A stretch of DNA of 64,000 bases from Flavisphingomonas formosensis (GTDB taxonomy: Bacteria; Pseudomonadota; Alphaproteobacteria; Sphingomonadales; Sphingomonadaceae). Where the stretch lies: contig NZ_WRPK01000007.1 in assembly GCF_009755815.1 (NCBI RefSeq), positions 186,001-250,000 on the forward strand, in the 5' to 3' direction. The notes beneath the pieces were generated by a model. The model saw only the letters and a list, made by a program, of their open reading frames with translations. It did no database searches and was not told the DNA's origin. Each line of letters opens with the position of its first letter. Within the stretch, counting starts at the first letter, position 1. The position numbers and the translations under genes are program-made. Of this stretch, positions 45,811-54,452 are shown piece after piece.

Positions 45811-48201
45811 ATGCGCGGACGGACAAGTGCATATCGCATGGGAAGAAGGCTGTGGCCGGCCAGTCTGATGGCGCTGGCCTACGCGCTGTTACCCGAAGGC
45901 GCTTCGGCGCAGGCGGCGAACGCGCCCGACGGCGGCACCATCCAGGACATCGTCGTGACGGCGCGGCGTACGTCGGAATCGCTGCAGAAGACGCCGATCT
46001 CGATCACCGCGCTGAACGCGCAGACGCTTGAGAAGATCAACGTCAACCAGGTCGACAAGGTCGGCCAGGTGGCTCCGAACGTGGTCATCAACCAGCAATC
46101 CGGCGCTCTTTCGGCAGCGTCGATCAACATACGCGGTATCGGCCAGACGGATCCGTCCTTCGCGCTGGACACCGCGGTCGGCATCTATCTGGACGGCGTC
46201 TATGTGGCACGCAGCGCGGGATCGATCTTCGACCTGGTCGACCTGGAGCGGATCGAGGTGCTGCGCGGACCGCAGGGCACGCTGTTCGGGCGCAACACGA
46301 CCGGCGGCGCGATCCAGCTGATCTCGAAGAAGCCGGCCGACGTGATGGGCTTCACGGTGAAGGGCGGATACGGCACGCGGAACAACTGGTTCGCACGCGG
46401 CCGCTTCGATACCGGCAAGCTCGGCAATTCGCCCTTTTCTGCTTCGTTCGTCTATTATCACCGTGATCGCGACGGCTATTTCGATAACACGCTCACGCCC
46501 AGGAGCAAGGATCCCGGCTCGCTGCACGTCAATGCCTATATGGCGTCGCTGCGGGGGGATTTCGGGCCGTTCCAGCTCAATTACAGCTACGACTATGATC
46601 GCCGTACCGGCGCCAACCCCTTTTTCCAGACCAGCGCATTGAGCGACGTGGCGCTCGCTTATTACAGCCAATCGGAATCGCTGGGCGGGGCGAAGCTGCA
46701 ATACAGCCCGGACAAGAGACTGAAATCGGGTCAGCAGCAGTCGGCTTATGGCGACTTCTACACGTCGAAGACAATCAGCCAGGGCCATAATCTGACGATG
46801 AGCTACGAGGCGTCGCCCGCCTTCACGATCAAGTCGATCACCGGCTATCGCAAGCTTTATCTCTTCAACGCGCTGGCGCTGAGCGGCAATGGCGATCTTA
46901 AGGGACTGGTGCTCAATCCGACGACCTTCGAGGTGAGTGTCCAGTCGGTCACGCCCTATAATGGTTATAACGGGCCGCAGAAGCAGTGGCAGGTTTCGCA
47001 GGAACTGCAGCTGCTCGGTACGATCGGCGATTTCAAATATGTCGTGGGTGCATATTATTTCAACGAGCATGTCTCCGAAGACAATCACCAGAGCCTGACC
47101 TTCCTCACCAATATCAGCCAGACGTCGACTCCTTTCTATGTCGGCATCAATCTGGAGCCGGAGGCGAAATATCATGCCCGCTCGCGCTCCTATGCTGCGT
47201 TCGGCCAATTGAGCTGGCGGCCGCAGGCGCTGGACGAGAAACTCGAGCTGACCGGTGGCATCCGCTACACCAAGGATCACAAGCAGCTGACCTTGCAGAA
47301 CACGTCCTTCGGCATTCCGGATGCGTCCAACGGATCGGATACGGTGAGCTTCGACAATGTCTCCTTCCTGGGATCGGTGAGCTATCAGTTCTCGCCGACG
47401 ACATTGGCCTATGCGAAGATCTCGACAGGGTATAAATCCGGCGGCTTCAACCCGCGCGCGCCGGGATTGACCGATGCGCAGGGCAAGTTCATCGGGCTCA
47501 ATTCGTTCAAGCCCGAGAAGCTGACCTCTTATGAGATCGGTGCGAAGACCGATCTGTTCGACCGGCATCTGCGGATCAACGTCGCGGCTTTCTACAGCAA
47601 ATATAATGATCTTCAGGTGCCGCAATTCGCATCGGGCAGCGCCGGTGCCTCGACGCTGCTGGTCAACGCCGGCAAGGCCGATTTCAAGGGCGTCGAGCTG
47701 GAAGTCACCGCCATACCGGTGCGAGGCCTGACCCTGACGGGATCACTTGGCTATACCGATCCGAAGTACAAGCAGTTCCTGTTTCTCAATCCGGCGAACA
47801 ACATGATCAGCGATATCTCGAATTCGGCACGTTTTCCCAACGTCGCGAAGTTCAACTCCTATGTCGCCGCGGAATATGATTTCGAACCGACGCGCTATGG
47901 ACAGTTCACGGTGCGCGGATCTTATGCCTATCGCAGCCACGTCTATTTCTACCCCAACGACACGGTGAACGTCTTCAACAAATCGGTCGATTCCCCGGCG
48001 ACGAACAGCGTTGAGGCACGCGTCTCGCTGACCGACATTCCGCTTGGGCAGCGACTGAAGGGCGAGATTTCGGTGTTCGGGGAAAATCTGCTAAACGAGG
48101 ATCAAGTGCTCTACGGCGTCGATTTCGGCGGCCTGGGTTTCGGCGGCAAGATCTATGGTGAACCGCGGCGCTTCGGAGTGGAGGCGAAGCTGAGCTTTTG
48201 A
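45811..48201 (+). CDS. TonB-dependent outer membrane receptor
   Basis: The protein has 796 aa from ATG 45811, chosen for the GGGGAGGGATATC site; ATG 45796 would add five residues. Signal peptide (residues 1-28), plug domain with IQDIVVTARRTSESLQKTPIS and the INIRGIGQT...DLERIEVLRGPQGTLFGRN block, then a beta barrel ending in LSF with a C-terminal Phe. It belongs to the sphingomonad group that imports hydrophobic or aromatic compounds across the outer membrane. Its likely substrate is the compound degraded by the surrounding genes. Confidence 0.93.
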   Translation: MRGRTSAYRMGRRLWPASLMALAYALLPEGASAQAANAPDGGTIQDIVVTARRTSESLQKTPISITALNAQTLEKINVNQVDKVGQVAPNVVINQQSGALSAASINIRGIGQTDPSFALDTAVGIYLDGVYVARSAGSIFDLVDLERIEVLRGPQGTLFGRNTTGGAIQLISKKPADVMGFTVKGGYGTRNNWFARGRFDTGKLGNSPFSASFVYYHRDRDGYFDNTLTPRSKDPGSLHVNAYMASLRGDFGPFQLNYSYDYDRRTGANPFFQTSALSDVALAYYSQSESLGGAKLQYSPDKRLKSGQQQSAYGDFYTSKTISQGHNLTMSYEASPAFTIKSITGYRKLYLFNALALSGNGDLKGLVLNPTTFEVSVQSVTPYNGYNGPQKQWQVSQELQLLGTIGDFKYVVGAYYFNEHVSEDNHQSLTFLTNISQTSTPFYVGINLEPEAKYHARSRSYAAFGQLSWRPQALDEKLELTGGIRYTKDHKQLTLQNTSFGIPDASNGSDTVSFDNVSFLGSVSYQFSPTTLAYAKISTGYKSGGFNPRAPGLTDAQGKFIGLNSFKPEKLTSYEIGAKTDLFDRHLRINVAAFYSKYNDLQVPQFASGSAGASTLLVNAGKADFKGVELEVTAIPVRGLTLTGSLGYTDPKYKQFLFLNPANNMISDISNSARFPNVAKFNSYVAAEYDFEPTRYGQFTVRGSYAYRSHVYFYPNDTVNVFNKSVDSPATNSVEARVSLTDIPLGQRLKGEISVFGENLLNEDQVLYGVDFGGLGFGGKIYGEPRRFGVEAKLSF

Positions 48202-48210
48202 GGCACTCTC

Positions 48211-48227
48211 CTTCCCGGAGCGGGAAG
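48211..48227 (+). terminator. Hairpin after the TonB receptor gene
   Basis: CTTCCCG-GAG-CGGGAAG is a perfect 7-bp stem 9 nt beyond the stop. Confidence 0.5.
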
Positions 48228-48241
48228 ATAATCAAAGACGG

Positions 48242-48275
48242 TCTCGCCATTCTCGTTCTCGCGGGAATGGCGAGA
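48242..48275. repeat. Second hairpin after the TonB receptor gene
   Basis: TCTCGCCATTC pairs perfectly with GAATGGCGAGA around a 12-nt loop. It may be a terminator or a short dispersed repeat (the loop CTCGTTCTCGCG resembles repeat cores). Confidence 0.45.
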
Positions 48276-48363
48276 TACATTTTCGGTACATCCGGTGCGA
48301 AGACTCTGTCGCGGTCGGCCCCGGCATGGCAGGTTCGCGCCGACAACAGATGGGAGAGAGCGG

Positions 48364-49305
48364 GTGAAGGCAGTCCGGTGCGCCGAAGGGCATGTGCATG
48401 TGGCCGAGGTGGAGCGGCCGTCCGGCGAAGGCGTCAGGGTACGGATCGCGTCCGCGGGCATTTGCGGATCGGATCTCCATTTGCTCGCCGCCGGTTATCC
48501 GATCACGGCCAATCTCGGCCATGAGATGGCGGGCATTGCCGAAAATGGCCAGGCAGTGGCGATCGAGCCGCTGGCGGTCTGCGGCGAATGCCCGGCCTGC
48601 GCGGCGGGCGCCTATCATCATTGTGCGCTGGGTGCGTTCGCGATCACGCTCGGCCTCGGACGGGACGGGGGCATGGCGGAGGAGGTGATCGTGCCCGAGC
48701 GCTGCCTGGTGCCGCTGCCGGCAGGGTTGTCCGCAAAGGATGCCTGTCTGGCCGAGCCGATCGCCGTGGCGGTGCACGGCATCGCGCGTGCCGGGGTCCG
48801 GCCCGGCGATCGCCTGGCCGTGGTGGGCGGCGGTTCGATCGGGCTTTCGGCGGTGGCCGTCGCCAGGGGCATGGGGCTGCCGGTCGCGCTCGCCGCGCGG
48901 CACGATGCGCAGCGCCTCGCGGGCGAGCGGCTCGGCGCGACCGCTGATCCGGCCGGCGAACATGAGGTGGTGATCGATTGCGCAGGCACATCGGAGTCCA
49001 TAGCCCAGGCGGTACGCCTCGCGCGCACGGGCGGCACCGTGCTGACCCTCGCGACTTATTGGGGCGGACTGGAGCTGCCAGCCTTCGAGGTGGCGGCCAA
49101 GGAGCTGAAGATCGTGGCCTCGTCCAGCTATGCCCGCAACGGCGCGGTGCGGGACATCGACATTGCGGCATCTCTGCTGGCCGGCAATCCGCGCATCGCC
49201 GAGACGATCATCAGCCATCGCCTTCCTCTGGAAGCCGCCTCCGAAGCCTTCGACCTGGCGCGCGATCGGACGAGCGGGGCAATCAAGGTCGTGCTCGAGC
49301 CCTGA
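48364..49305 (+). CDS. Zinc-dependent alcohol dehydrogenase (MDR)
   Basis: The protein has 313 aa. GTG 48364 is preferred because GGGAGAG precedes it. The catalytic zinc site begins GICGSDLHLLA and GHEMAG; the structural zinc loop CGECPACAAGAYHHC has four Cys. The Rossmann motif is VVGGGSIGLSAVAVA. It is shorter than most MDR proteins (about 340 aa) but complete in motifs. It probably oxidises an alcohol produced in the cluster. Confidence 0.9.
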   Translation: MKAVRCAEGHVHVAEVERPSGEGVRVRIASAGICGSDLHLLAAGYPITANLGHEMAGIAENGQAVAIEPLAVCGECPACAAGAYHHCALGAFAITLGLGRDGGMAEEVIVPERCLVPLPAGLSAKDACLAEPIAVAVHGIARAGVRPGDRLAVVGGGSIGLSAVAVARGMGLPVALAARHDAQRLAGERLGATADPAGEHEVVIDCAGTSESIAQAVRLARTGGTVLTLATYWGGLELPAFEVAAKELKIVASSSYARNGAVRDIDIAASLLAGNPRIAETIISHRLPLEAASEAFDLARDRTSGAIKVVLEP

Positions 49306-49488
49306 GCTCAGCATCCTCCGCGGACGATCATCGCGCCGAAGATCGATTGCCGGCAACGATCCGGAGAGCCCTGCCGGCGATGGCGCCGTGGCTGATGCTC
49401 CGTGGAATCCCGGCGGCTCGCTCTTCTATAGCTGCTCGTCGAACGATGCTCCGTTAAAGGCTTTACAGCATCGAGCGTTAATCTGAAC

Positions 49489-49572
49489 CGTCATGCCAGC
49501 GGAAGCTGGCATCACTCTCGACAGGCAGTCGGGTGGCTGTGGAGAATGACCCCAGCTTCCGCTGGGGTGACG
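49489..49572. repeat. Second copy of the 84-bp palindromic repeat
   Basis: It has the same length (84) and the same layout as the element at 3397-3480: arms beginning CGTCATGCCAGCGGAAGC and ending with GGTGACG, and a 32-nt loop alignable to the first. Its arms have diverged. The rest of 49306-49610 holds nothing else that I can identify; it separates convergent genes. Confidence 0.75.
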
Positions 49573-49610
49573 CGGGTGGCGTGAATGAGCCAGATTAAGC
49601 GCACTGCGCT

Positions 49611-52178
49611 CTAGAATCGCACGGCAGCCCGAGCATAATAGAAGCCGCCGCTCAAACCGAAGGGCGCAAAATTTCCGTAGAGGCCGGAGCCGTCATAGGC
49701 GACGATGCCATGTTTGTCGGGATAGACGTCGAACAGGTTGTTGGCGCCCACCGAAAGGGTGACGTGGTCGCTAAGGTCATAGCCGATATCGAGATCCGTC
49801 ACCCATTTCGCGCCGAATTTCCGGTCGTTCGCCGCGACTGTGCTCGATTCGACATAGCTGCCATAGCGGGTGAGGCGCAGCAGGCTGTGCAAGCGGCCGA
49901 ACGACCAGTCGCCGGACAGCACCACCTTGCTATGCGGCGTCGCCGCGATGAGATCGCGCTGCACCTGGCGCCCGAACAACGCCACGCTGACCGGATTGCC
50001 GTTCGAATCCTTGAGATTCTGGAGCTGCGTCGGCGTGTCGATGACGTGCAATATCTTGGTCTTGTTGTAGCTGTAGGCGGCGTTGAAGCGAAGGGTTCCG
50101 AGCGCCGAAGTGCGCAGCGTATATTCGGCGACGACGTCCACGCCGCGGGTGCGCGTATCGACGGCGTTGGTGAAGAATTGCGCGCTATCCACGCCGGTGA
50201 TGCCCTGGGCGAGCAGGATCGCCTTGATCGCGCTGCCGCCATTGGCGGAGGTGCCGAGGAAATCGGTCTTCACGATGCGGTTGTCGACACGGATCTGGTA
50301 GCCGTCGACGGTGATGCGGAAAGGCCCGCGCTCGAACGTCGCGCCGGCGGTGAAGTTCAGCGACTTCTCGGGCTTCAGCGGCTTGGCGCCGAGCGCGATC
50401 GCCGCGGCGCTGTTCACCGGGAGGAACTTGGAGGTGGTGGAGACGCGCTGGTCGCCGATCACCGTCACGGTGTTCTGCGTCGTCGAGAAGCCGGTCTGCG
50501 CCAGCGACGGCGCGCGGAAGCCGGTGTTGACGCCGCCGCGCAGCGCGAAGCCGCTGCCGAGATCGTAGCGGGTCGAGACCTTCCAGCTCGCCGTATTGCC
50601 GGCGCTGTCGTCATAATGCTCGAAGCGGCCGGCGACGCCGACGAACCAGGGCTTGGTGATATTGGTCGAGAGATCGACATAGGCGGCATAGTTGTTGCGG
50701 CTGAGCGAGGTCGCGTCCGCCGGCGAGGTGCCGGTGAAGGAGACGAGACCGGGCGACGGCGCCCTGCCGCCATAGGTGTTGCCGAAGGGCGTGCCGTCCT
50801 TGGGGATGATGTAGCCGCCGTCGCGATAGCTGTCGGGCTCGCCCGCGATGTTCTGGAACTTCTCCCAGCGATGTTCGAAGCCGACCGCGACGGCCAGCGG
50901 CTCGGCGAGGCCGATGTCGTAGCTGCGGGTGAGATCGATATTGTTGACCCACAGCGACTGGACCTGCTTGCCCATGAAGAAGCTGGTCGGGCTCGACGGG
51001 CCGAGCGAAGGGTTGAGCGTGCCTTCCGCGCCGAGCTTGACATGATCCTTGCCGTAGCTCGACGACAGATCGAAATCCCAGCCCGCGCCGAGGCCGCCCT
51101 TGAGGCCGACCGCGGCCTGCCAGTCCCACTCCCAGATGCGGCGATAGGCCTGGAAGCCGCCCGGATAGATTTGCGGCAGCGAGGTCAGGCCCTGGGTATT
51201 GGTCTGGCCGCCATAGCCGGTGGGCGAGGGGAAGGCGGCGCCGCGCGCGTCCTTGATGTCGCGGTAGCTGAGCGTCGAGAAGCTGTAGAGCGTCAAGTTC
51301 TGGCCGACCGGCAGCTCGGCATTGTAGGAGCCGTTGATGATCTTGTCGCGGTTCGAGCGGCCATAGCCGCCGGCGATGACATGATCGGCATTGGCCTCGC
51401 GCGGATCGGGCTTGCCGTTCACCAGCGGATAGATGTTGGGGACCGGCAGTGCGGAGCTGTCCGCGCGGTCGTGATATTTGCCCTCTACGGAGACGCGGAT
51501 GAAGCCGCCGTCGCCGATGCGGGTACCATAGCCGATCGTCTGCTGAAGCAGGGCGCCGCCCTTTTCGTAGAGCTGGCCGGCGGTCGAGGTGAACTCGCCG
51601 CCTTCCGGCGCGCTGTCGAGGATGATGTTGATCACGCCGGAGATCGCGTCCGAGCCATATTGGGCGGCGGCGCCGTCGCGCAGCACCTCGATCCGGCCGA
51701 CCGCGTTGGTCGGGATGAGATCGATGTCGACCGGCGTGGAGCCGCCCGATATGCGCGAGAGATTGTTGATCAGCGACGTGGTGTGGCGGCGCTTGCCGTT
51801 GACCAGCACCAGCAGATAGTCACCGGACAGGCCGCGGATCGAGATCGGCCGGACGCTGGCCGAGGTGCCGCCGCCGCCGAGCGCGGGCATGGTGAGCGAG
51901 GGGATGACGTTGCCGAGAATCTCCTTGAGGCCGGTGCGGCCGGTGGCCTTCAACTCCTGCGGGCTGATCACGTCGATCGGGACGGGACTGTCGGCGATGG
52001 TCCGCGGCCGCGAACCGCGCACGCCGGTGACGACGATGGTGTTGCCGTCCGCTTCCGCCGCCTCCGAGGCGTCGGCGGTGACGATCGGCGCGGGCGCCGC
52101 GTCGGCGGCGTGGGCGAGGCCTGGCGCAGCGAAAACGAGGGCAAGGGCGCTGCCGCCACGAAAAACAGAGAATTGCAT
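49611..52178 (-). CDS. TonB-dependent outer membrane receptor (sulfur operon)
   Basis: The protein has 855 aa. Signal peptide (1-24, ending AHA), TonB-box-like GNTIVVTGVRGSR, plug with SVRPISIRGLSGDYLLVLVNGKRRHT and EVLRDGAAAQYGSDAISGVINI, then a large barrel ending in RF. It lies 225 bases downstream of SsuA on the same strand, with its own leader. Receptors next to ssu-type genes import organosulfonates or sulfate esters in pseudomonads and sphingomonads, so it is likely to bring in the substrate of this operon. Confidence 0.92.
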   Translation of the reverse strand: MQFSVFRGGSALALVFAAPGLAHAADAAPAPIVTADASEAAEADGNTIVVTGVRGSRPRTIADSPVPIDVISPQELKATGRTGLKEILGNVIPSLTMPALGGGGTSASVRPISIRGLSGDYLLVLVNGKRRHTTSLINNLSRISGGSTPVDIDLIPTNAVGRIEVLRDGAAAQYGSDAISGVINIILDSAPEGGEFTSTAGQLYEKGGALLQQTIGYGTRIGDGGFIRVSVEGKYHDRADSSALPVPNIYPLVNGKPDPREANADHVIAGGYGRSNRDKIINGSYNAELPVGQNLTLYSFSTLSYRDIKDARGAAFPSPTGYGGQTNTQGLTSLPQIYPGGFQAYRRIWEWDWQAAVGLKGGLGAGWDFDLSSSYGKDHVKLGAEGTLNPSLGPSSPTSFFMGKQVQSLWVNNIDLTRSYDIGLAEPLAVAVGFEHRWEKFQNIAGEPDSYRDGGYIIPKDGTPFGNTYGGRAPSPGLVSFTGTSPADATSLSRNNYAAYVDLSTNITKPWFVGVAGRFEHYDDSAGNTASWKVSTRYDLGSGFALRGGVNTGFRAPSLAQTGFSTTQNTVTVIGDQRVSTTSKFLPVNSAAAIALGAKPLKPEKSLNFTAGATFERGPFRITVDGYQIRVDNRIVKTDFLGTSANGGSAIKAILLAQGITGVDSAQFFTNAVDTRTRGVDVVAEYTLRTSALGTLRFNAAYSYNKTKILHVIDTPTQLQNLKDSNGNPVSVALFGRQVQRDLIAATPHSKVVLSGDWSFGRLHSLLRLTRYGSYVESSTVAANDRKFGAKWVTDLDIGYDLSDHVTLSVGANNLFDVYPDKHGIVAYDGSGLYGNFAPFGLSGGFYYARAAVRF

Positions 52179-52402
52179 CGGTGTCCCCCAACAATTTCCA
52201 GTGCGGAGGCGCGCAAGTTCGCATCCGAAAAATCCGGTGCGCGCGTCCCGCTCGAAAAGATGTTTAAGCTTGTGGTGTGTCTATTCGTCATTGCCCTTCA
52301 AGGGCAAAGCAGCTTAATTTTCTGCTGACGAAATTATTCCTGCATTTTTATTAGAAATAGAAACTTGCCTATTTGTCGATTTGATAAGCATTCGACCGAT
52401 CA
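52179..52402. other. AT-rich leader between ssuA and the TonB receptor gene
   Basis: This region is AT-rich for the window (around 52300-52400). It contains a perfect palindrome TTGCCCTT-C-AAGGGCAA (52291-52307). It may carry a separate promoter or an attenuator for the receptor. Confidence 0.4.
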
Positions 52403-53341
52403 TTATTTGAACGACGTATCAAAGGCGGCGTTGAGATCGCGTTTGCCCGCAACCGCGCCGGCCGCCGTGAAATCCTCCAGCACCTGGCGCTGCTCGGCGA
52501 TCAATGCGGCATCGATCGGCACGCGAAGGCGCTGGTTCTTCTCCGCATAATCGCGTGCGATTGCCTGGGGCAGGCCGGTTTCCTTCGCCAGCAGGTCGCC
52601 ATAGGCATCCTTGTGGGTGGCGGCCCAATCCAGCGCCTTCGCCTCGCGCTTGAGGAAATCCGCGAGGATTTCCCGCTTGGCGGCGGCTGCGGAATCATTG
52701 GCGACGTCGAAGCCGATGCCGCGCACGAGGCCCCGCCCATCGACGATAGTGCGGGCGTGCTCCAGCGTGGCGGCGCTGAGATAAGGCACCCAGATCGACC
52801 AGGCATCGATCGATCCGCTGCTGAACGCGGCCTTGGCATCGCCCGGCGCGAGGAAGCTGAGCTTCACATAGTCGAGCGGCAGATGGGCGGCGGCGAGCGC
52901 ACGCACGACCAGATAGTGGCCGACCGAGCCGCGTGTCGTCGCGATCGTCTTGCCCTTGAGGTCGGCGAGCGTCCGGACGGGCGAGCCCGCCGGAACGACG
53001 ATGGCCAGCGCGCCCGCCGGCCGCTCGGGCGCTTCCTGCGCGCCGACAGCCTTCACCGGGCTGCCGCTCTGATAGGCGAACATGAAGGGCGCGTCGCCGG
53101 TAAGACCGACATCGACCGCGCCGCCGCCGATCGCCTCGAGCAGATGCTGGGCGGCCGGAAATTCGGACCATTCGATACGATAGGGCGCACCGTCCAGTGC
53201 GCCGGATGCCAGCATCAGCGCCTTGGTGCCGCCCCGCTGGCTGCCGACGTGAAGCACGCCGGCGTCATCGGACGATGTTCCGCCCCGGCCGCACGCGCCG
53301 AGCGCGAGCAGCAGGGACAGCGTTGCAGCGAAACGTCTCAC
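52403..53341 (-). CDS. ssuA: Aliphatic sulfonate ABC transporter, substrate-binding lipoprotein
   Basis: The protein has 312 aa. The lipobox LGAC puts the anchored Cys at residue 17. It has the SsuA/NMT1 fold: DAGVLHVGSQRGGTKALMLASGAL, then DVGLTGDAPFMFAYQSGSPVKAVGA and TLADLKGKTIATTRGSVGHYL. It captures an organosulfur compound (sulfonate or related) in the periplasm and passes it to SsuBC. It overlaps the flavin monooxygenase gene by ATGA. The permease and ATPase genes are the first of the operon, unlike the usual order. Confidence 0.88.
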   Translation of the reverse strand: MRRFAATLSLLLALGACGRGGTSSDDAGVLHVGSQRGGTKALMLASGALDGAPYRIEWSEFPAAQHLLEAIGGGAVDVGLTGDAPFMFAYQSGSPVKAVGAQEAPERPAGALAIVVPAGSPVRTLADLKGKTIATTRGSVGHYLVVRALAAAHLPLDYVKLSFLAPGDAKAAFSSGSIDAWSIWVPYLSAATLEHARTIVDGRGLVRGIGFDVANDSAAAAKREILADFLKREAKALDWAATHKDAYGDLLAKETGLPQAIARDYAEKNQRLRVPIDAALIAEQRQVLEDFTAAGAVAGKRDLNAAFDTSFK

Positions 53342-54432
53342 GCGACCTGTCGCTCCGCTTCGCGGGCGGCCTCGCGCCGGGCGACCCGATCGCGCACCAG
53401 CGGAATCAGATCGCGGCCATATTGGATCGCGTCGCCGAGCGGATCGAAACCGCGGATCAGGAAATGATCGATGCCGAGATCATAATAATCGAGGAGCGCG
53501 TCGGCGACCTGCTCGGGCGTGCCGACGAGGCCGGTGGAATTGCCCTGCGCGCCCGCCACGGCGGCGAGACCCGTCCACAGGCGGGTATCGGCGCGATAGC
53601 CGGCGCTCGCCGTCTGCAGCAGGCGTTGCGATCCGGCATTGGGCGGGGTGTGATCGCTGGTCTTGAGGCCGGCATCGGCGCGCAGGGCGCGCACCCGCTC
53701 GACGATCTCGTCGGCCCGTTTCCAGGCGGCTTCCTCGGTATCGGCGATGATCGGACGCAGCGACAGCGAGAAGCCGGGGCGGCGGCCGTAGCGCGCGGCG
53801 GACGCGCGAATAGTGGCTACGGCTTCGCGCACCTGCGCCAAGGTTTCGCCCCACAGTGCATAGACGTCGGCATGACGGCCGGCGACGTCGATCGCCTCCG
53901 GCGAGGATCCTCCGAAGAAGACGGGCAGATTGGTGGGTTTCACCGCGCTCCAGCCCTGGCGGATACGATAGAAATCGCCGTCATGATCGAACGGCTTGTC
54001 CGCTGTCCATTCGCGGCGCAGCACGGTGAGATATTCGTCGGTGCGCGCGTAGCGCAGCGCCTTGGTGGACACATCGCCGTCGCGCTGCATCTCCTCGTCC
54101 GCACCGCCGGTGATGATGTGCACCGCGATGCGGCCGCCGGAGAGCTGATCCAGCGTGGCGAGCTGGCGCGCGGCCAGGGTCGGCTGGGTGAAGCCGGGGC
54201 GGTGCGCGATCAGGAAGCCGAGCTTCGTGGTGATCGCGGCGGCATGGGCCGCGACGATCTGGCTTTCCGGCGAATTGGAGCCGAACGGGATGAGGACGCG
54301 ATCGAAACCGCCTTCCTCCTGAGCGCGCGCCGCGGCCTCGACATAGTCGCGGTCGAGCTCGCGCCCGCGCGGGACGGCGTGGATCTCGGAATTGTTGTTG
54401 AAGCCGATATAGCCGATGAATTTGACGGACAT
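53338..54432 (-). CDS. FMNH2-dependent alkanesulfonate-type monooxygenase
   Basis: The protein has 364 aa from ATG 54432, with a perfect AGGAGGT site. It belongs to the luciferase-like SsuD/SfnG group: IGYIGFNNNSEIHAVPRGR at the start, LTRxPGF-type HRPGFTQPTLAARQLATLDQLSGGRIAVHI, and YFGGSSPEA-like FFGGSSPEAIDVAGRHADVY. These enzymes desulfonate or cleave C-S bonds with FMNH2 and oxygen, releasing sulfite. No flavin reductase is in the window. It is more similar in pattern to the SfnG/SsuD family than to nitrilotriacetate types. Confidence 0.88.
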   Translation of the reverse strand: MSVKFIGYIGFNNNSEIHAVPRGRELDRDYVEAAARAQEEGGFDRVLIPFGSNSPESQIVAAHAAAITTKLGFLIAHRPGFTQPTLAARQLATLDQLSGGRIAVHIITGGADEEMQRDGDVSTKALRYARTDEYLTVLRREWTADKPFDHDGDFYRIRQGWSAVKPTNLPVFFGGSSPEAIDVAGRHADVYALWGETLAQVREAVATIRASAARYGRRPGFSLSLRPIIADTEEAAWKRADEIVERVRALRADAGLKTSDHTPPNAGSQRLLQTASAGYRADTRLWTGLAAVAGAQGNSTGLVGTPEQVADALLDYYDLGIDHFLIRGFDPLGDAIQYGRDLIPLVRDRVARREAAREAERQVA

Positions 54433-54452
54433 GGCCGTACCTCCTGTGGGGT

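Noticed and set aside
49710-52328. Long plus-strand frame opposite the TonB receptor
   Set aside because: It is a shadow of the receptor gene, full of Ala/Arg/Gly/Asp with no hydrophobic pattern.
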